A DNA stretch of 64,000 nt from Isoetes taiwanensis (taxonomy: Eukaryota; Streptophyta; Lycopodiopsida; Isoetales; Isoetaceae), in contig JAJEKV010000001.1 of the NCBI GenBank assembly GCA_021234155.1, positions 25,159,189 through 25,223,188 of the forward strand, in the 5' to 3' direction. The notes beneath the pieces are model-generated. The model worked only from the letters and a program-made list of their open reading frames with translations, made no database searches and was not told the DNA's origin. The position numbers and the translations under genes are program-made. This document shows positions 60,237-64,000 of the stretch, piece by piece (position 1 is the first letter of the stretch; each line of letters begins with the position of its first letter).

Positions 60237-60502
60237 TTTACTTGCCAATTTAAAATGCGTTTTCTATTTTTTTGTTGATATATTATGTATATCCCTCCAT
60301 GTTATGGGCTTGTTATGAATATAGTTTATTTTTTTCCATAGAAAAGCAGAACATTCTATTTAAAGATCAATGTGCTAAGTTCTAGTAGTGTGTCAATTTT
60401 TTGGCTTTTAAGTCTTTCTACTTTGGATCACACGATGCGCAGCCTATCATTGTGCTTTTATTTTGCACGTGCTAGTTTTGGCGCGTCAGTGATCTGGATC
60501 AC

Positions 60503-60560
60503 TAACCCTAACTCTAACCCTAACCCTAACCCTAACCTAAAACCTAACCCTAACCCTAAA
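60503..60560. repeat. Interstitial telomere-like array (copy B)
   Basis: Nearly identical to 27429-27487; the variant CCTGAAA there reads CCTAAAA here. Confidence 0.9.
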
Positions 60561-60649
60561 GCATATGGACAAATCTCCACAATAGCTCTATTGTATCATT
60601 TCCTAATACACTACGGCATTTGCGCTTTATAGTGCGCTGTAGCTCATGT

Positions 60650-62190
60650 GTGCATTTTTTTCTATCTTGTATCTACATTCCATGGATTGTTATGCTAAGT
60701 TTTTGGAAATGTTATATGATTCCGTGAATAAGTTATGGGGAAGATTGATGCGCTTAGGAGTCCTTCCTGAGGTGCATCGTTGTATACCGGCTATGTAACA
60801 CATGCTCAACCCGGTCGCCTCCATCAAGCCAACTTGTAAATAGTGGTATTGAGGTTCCACAAAAAATGCCTACACTCTTCCAATGGTGTTTGGTTCAGAT
60901 ATTGGTCAGCTAGAGGGTTGGCTTGTTTCAGAGGTGGAAGGGCTCAAATTTCATGCACCATATTGTCCAAAGATCTCTTATGCCGACGATGTGGATCTCT
61001 TTCTGGCCGATACGCAGCTAAAGATTTAGATGTCTTGACACTTTCTCGCCAGCCACCGGAACGCGATGGATTTGGCTAAGACTAAGATGCTTTTCTCTCT
61101 TCTAGTCTTCACGACAATCGCGCCTCCTCCTTCATTTATCAAGGGTCTAATGTGGAGGTTATGCCCATCTACAAGCATTTGGGTGTGGAATTCAATATTA
61201 CCACATTTTGGATACTTCTATCCGCAACAAGTGGTGGCAGGCAAAAAGGCTCTCGATATGCAATGTAACAATAGTACAAAGCAGTTTACAACTAAGCTCT
61301 CCCGCCACACTTAGGGTCTTGGTGTTAACGCTCTTTATATGAGGAGATGGGGACCGGCTGTATCATTTGATATCTAGAATGACTTGAGCAACTTTTTCCG
61401 CCCAAGCATTTGAGTTAAGTCCATGGTCCCATATCGATACTTCCCAAGAGACCGCTTTTGCCTTTACAACAGCTATGCTAGACCCTCACATTATATACTT
61501 TCAGAAGATGGTTAGTATAACACTGCCTCCCAAACCTCGCCGCTTATGCCATGACAATGGGTCCACAATGCCATGAAGCCCCCGGAAGGAGAAGCAATTT
61601 AATTGACTCCTCCGATGGAATGTGCAAGAGCACAAAAAGCATACAGCGAAACCAAGAGGATCACCGGTTACTTGAGGCACTATCTCGATGTATGCTTCCT
61701 CGAAGCTTTTAAAATACCCCCGGTAAAAATTGCACGCTATAAAAGCGGATCAATCCCATGCTTGGAGCTGCGGATCCACAAAGAGTATTTGGCGCATATT
61801 TACCTCCTCAAAAAGTGCAAAACTCATTGCACCCATTTGCATAGGTGCTCACCACCAATTGAGATTGGTAGATGGATCCGAGAAGCACGAGGACATGCTT
61901 ATATCAATGTTGTTGCAAATGGGAGTTATTGAGACGAAGTGCCACAATCTTTCAAGAATGCACAAATGGTGCGCTTATGTTGAGTTAATTCCGCTTTGAC
62001 TAGTCGCCTCCATATGATGCTATACATGTATTTCAAAGTGAGATAATGGGATCAGATTCCGTGGAGGTGATGGATATGCGACTTTGTTGTGTCCTACAAC
62101 ATTCCATTGACATGCATTACTATAAGTTTGTACAGAACTTATTATTGCTAAGGTTTTTCCCTCGAAAGCCCCTTCGTATGTGCCTTTTTT
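60650..62190 (+). mobile_element. LINE RT to 3' end (copy B of 27580-29165)
   Basis: Keeps LTMPTMWIS/YADDV-type coding at about 60978-61000 and GDGFG/MDLAKTKM near 61066-61090, with more frame breaks than copy A. The 3' part preserves GRWIREARGHAYINV near 61868-61912, in places better than copy A. Confidence 0.75.
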
Positions 62191-64000
62191 AACTCGCAAG
62201 AATACATCTAGTGTGCTTTTGTTTGGATCCCATAGGCCTATTATCTTTCCCTTTAACGAGCAAATTCAATTTAATTCTAAATGCCTAGAGAAAGCAATAG
62301 TGCAAAAATGAAATGGATTTGCCTCCGTAGATATATTGTCAATGCAAGGGCTTCTCATAGCGAGCAAGCTATCAATCAATTATTATTTTTTAAAGAAAAG
62401 TAGTGCCCCGATTTGTGTTGATTAAGAGCTTTTAAATCATTCAATCCAATCCGCCATTGCCGTGAGCTCCAAAAGATCGCTTCAATTGGATCGCCCCATT
62501 TGACATTTCAGGTGACATAGCTAGAGTTTGAGATTGAGTTTGGTAACTGCCATAGCCAAAGCTTCAAAGTTCATTGGCATTGTCTCTGCTTTGAAAACAA
62601 AAGCTTTTTCGACCGGGTTCTTAAGATTGATCTCCGCCTATAATCAAAGCTTGAAGGGTCGCCACAATTGGTGTTTCACTTTGATTTCCGCAAAGAAACT
62701 AAAGTAAGTTGAATTTGATTAGGCCTTGGGCCTTGCTTCTAGTGGTTCCGCCATGGCTAACATAATATAATATCTCAACAACATTCTGGATCAAATTATG
62801 TTTTTGGCTTCTGCCTAGTTTGGCTTCTTTTCCGCATACAAATGAAAAATAAGGTCGATAGATCCGGAGGAAGGAAATGGGGTGCAAGAAGACCGAGACC
62901 AAGAAACGTTTTTCCTCTCCTTTTTTGTCATTCTATTTCTTCCCTTTAGCAGTTGTGGAATCAAGTAGAGGGTATTCCGCTTATATGGGTGCGCTTTGAA
63001 GCAAGCAAAAAGTAATATTCTCACAAATCTCATGAAATAATTATATAGGTCACGTATGATAATACTTATCAAAATTTCACAAACAAATGTTCCATCCATC
63101 ATGCATCTCAAAAAATAAGTTTTCCCTGCTTCCCTTTAACCATGGGCCTTGACATTTAAATCTAACCCCAGATCTAAGCAAAATTTTGGACAATTAAATC
63201 GACCTCCTCAACTTCAACTATCCACTTTGAAAGAAGCTTTAAACCAAGTCCCCTTAACCACCAAATTCTTGACAAATAAATCTAACCAAAAGATCTAAGC
63301 AGCCTTGACAATTAAATTAACCTCAACTTCAGCCATCCACTTTGCAAGTAGCTTAAGTCCAAGAACCCCTGCAAGGACAACTCCCGTGAATTTCTTTTTA
63401 TCTTCGCTTGTCCATGATCTAGATTTGGGGTTGGTCACAGATAAGGCAGAGAACCCCATACCGCCCTTTACTCGCAAATAATAGACACTCTATTGGGCTG
63501 CCAATTATTTGGCACAACATGCGGCTTCCTTTTGGCACTAGGAAAAAAAACCATATCTCTACGTCACACATATCATGACAAATAATAGGCAGCTCGCCGA
63601 TGATTTGGCATAACATGAGGCCTTCTTGGCCCCCAGAAAGGACCATATCCCTATGTCACACATATCATATCATGACAAATTTGTCACCCAATATGATAGT
63701 AGGAACCCGTGAAGACCAGCCAAAAGTGAGACTAGTTCACAAAGAAGACAGACCATTTTTGTCATATAACCTTTGTGTCCTGGATTTGACTTTTGACTAC
63801 CATCCATGCCAACGCTTCTTCATGACATACATGCCAATGCTTTTTCACGATAAGGCAAAGCATGCCTTTACCTTTGCTGGCATTTGTTTTGAGCATTAAA
63901 TGCCAAAGAGCATTTCACTACATGGTACGCACACAAAATATGATTTTCAATGCAAAGTTCTTCGTATCGTATTCTTAGTTTTCCTCTGTTGTAGGATCTC
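62191..64000. other. Copy B of 29166-30934
   Basis: Contains the 115-bp tandem pair (about 63132-63363) and the 105-bp pair (about 63477-63680). The window ends inside the repeat. Confidence 0.7.

Larger units (their letters stand above)
40211..64000 (+). repeat. Large direct repeat, copy B (partner 7210-30934)
   Basis: Colinear with copy A over the whole length, starting ATTAGTAACTCTATGG and still matching at the window edge. Offsets are 33,001 bp at the left and about 33,066 bp at the right, so net indels are small although many small ones occur. Changes concentrate at CAG/CTG sites and homopolymers. Sub-features below are given by homology to copy A; their coding frames are worse preserved. 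Confidence 0.95.

Overview
The window looks like nuclear DNA of a land plant. It contains a plant-specific TTL gene (TPR plus thioredoxin-like), a Ty3/gypsy element of Tat-like type, a CACTA-type miniature element, initiator-Met-tRNA primer sites of plant LTR elements, and relics of a plant-type mitochondrial 26S rRNA. The species cannot be fixed. The TTL coding introns are short (73-106 bp) and the surroundings are repeat-rich and gene-poor. I found no bacterial-style operon, CRISPR array or tRNA gene.

Layout. Positions 1-7150 hold the right-hand part of an old, broken gypsy retrotransposon. Its RNase-H-like region has been hit by a 196-bp CACTA-type MITE. Positions 7210-30934 are a mosaic of repeats: a GC-rich LINE 5' half (minus strand), a foldback element, two shuffled pieces of mitochondrial rrn26, a LINE RT piece cut by a small LTR element, more LINE pieces ending in simple-repeat tails, a second LTR/primer-site relic, a histone H3 pseudogene, an interstitial telomere-like array and several short tandem repeats. 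Positions 31324-34599 (minus) hold the one clear host gene, TTL, with seven coding exons whose phases all agree, plus a probable 5'UTR intron up to about 35188. Positions 35510-40150 hold a promoter-proximal tandem repeat, a MITE-like inverted repeat and a LINE in two opposite-facing pieces.

From about 40211 to the end of the window, the 7210-30934 block is repeated in the same order and orientation at an offset of about 33.0 kb. The second copy therefore repeats every item listed for the first. If the repeat runs on past the window, the true unit is about 33 kb and would include a second TTL gene. The second copy differs from the first by many small changes clustered at CAG/CTG sites and homopolymers. 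Where the mitochondrial rRNA gives an outside reference, the first copy is the more faithful. I read this as a poorly polished duplicate (a retained haplotype or false duplication in an assembly) more readily than as an old biological duplication.

The genes do not form a pathway. Apart from TTL, the window holds mobile-element fossils, organelle DNA and a dead histone copy. The observations I rate highest are the 33-kb duplication and its error signature, the permuted mitochondrial rRNA relics, the histone H3 pseudogene, the nested palindromic MITE, the position of the extra RNase H in the gypsy element, and the twin-primed-looking LINE.
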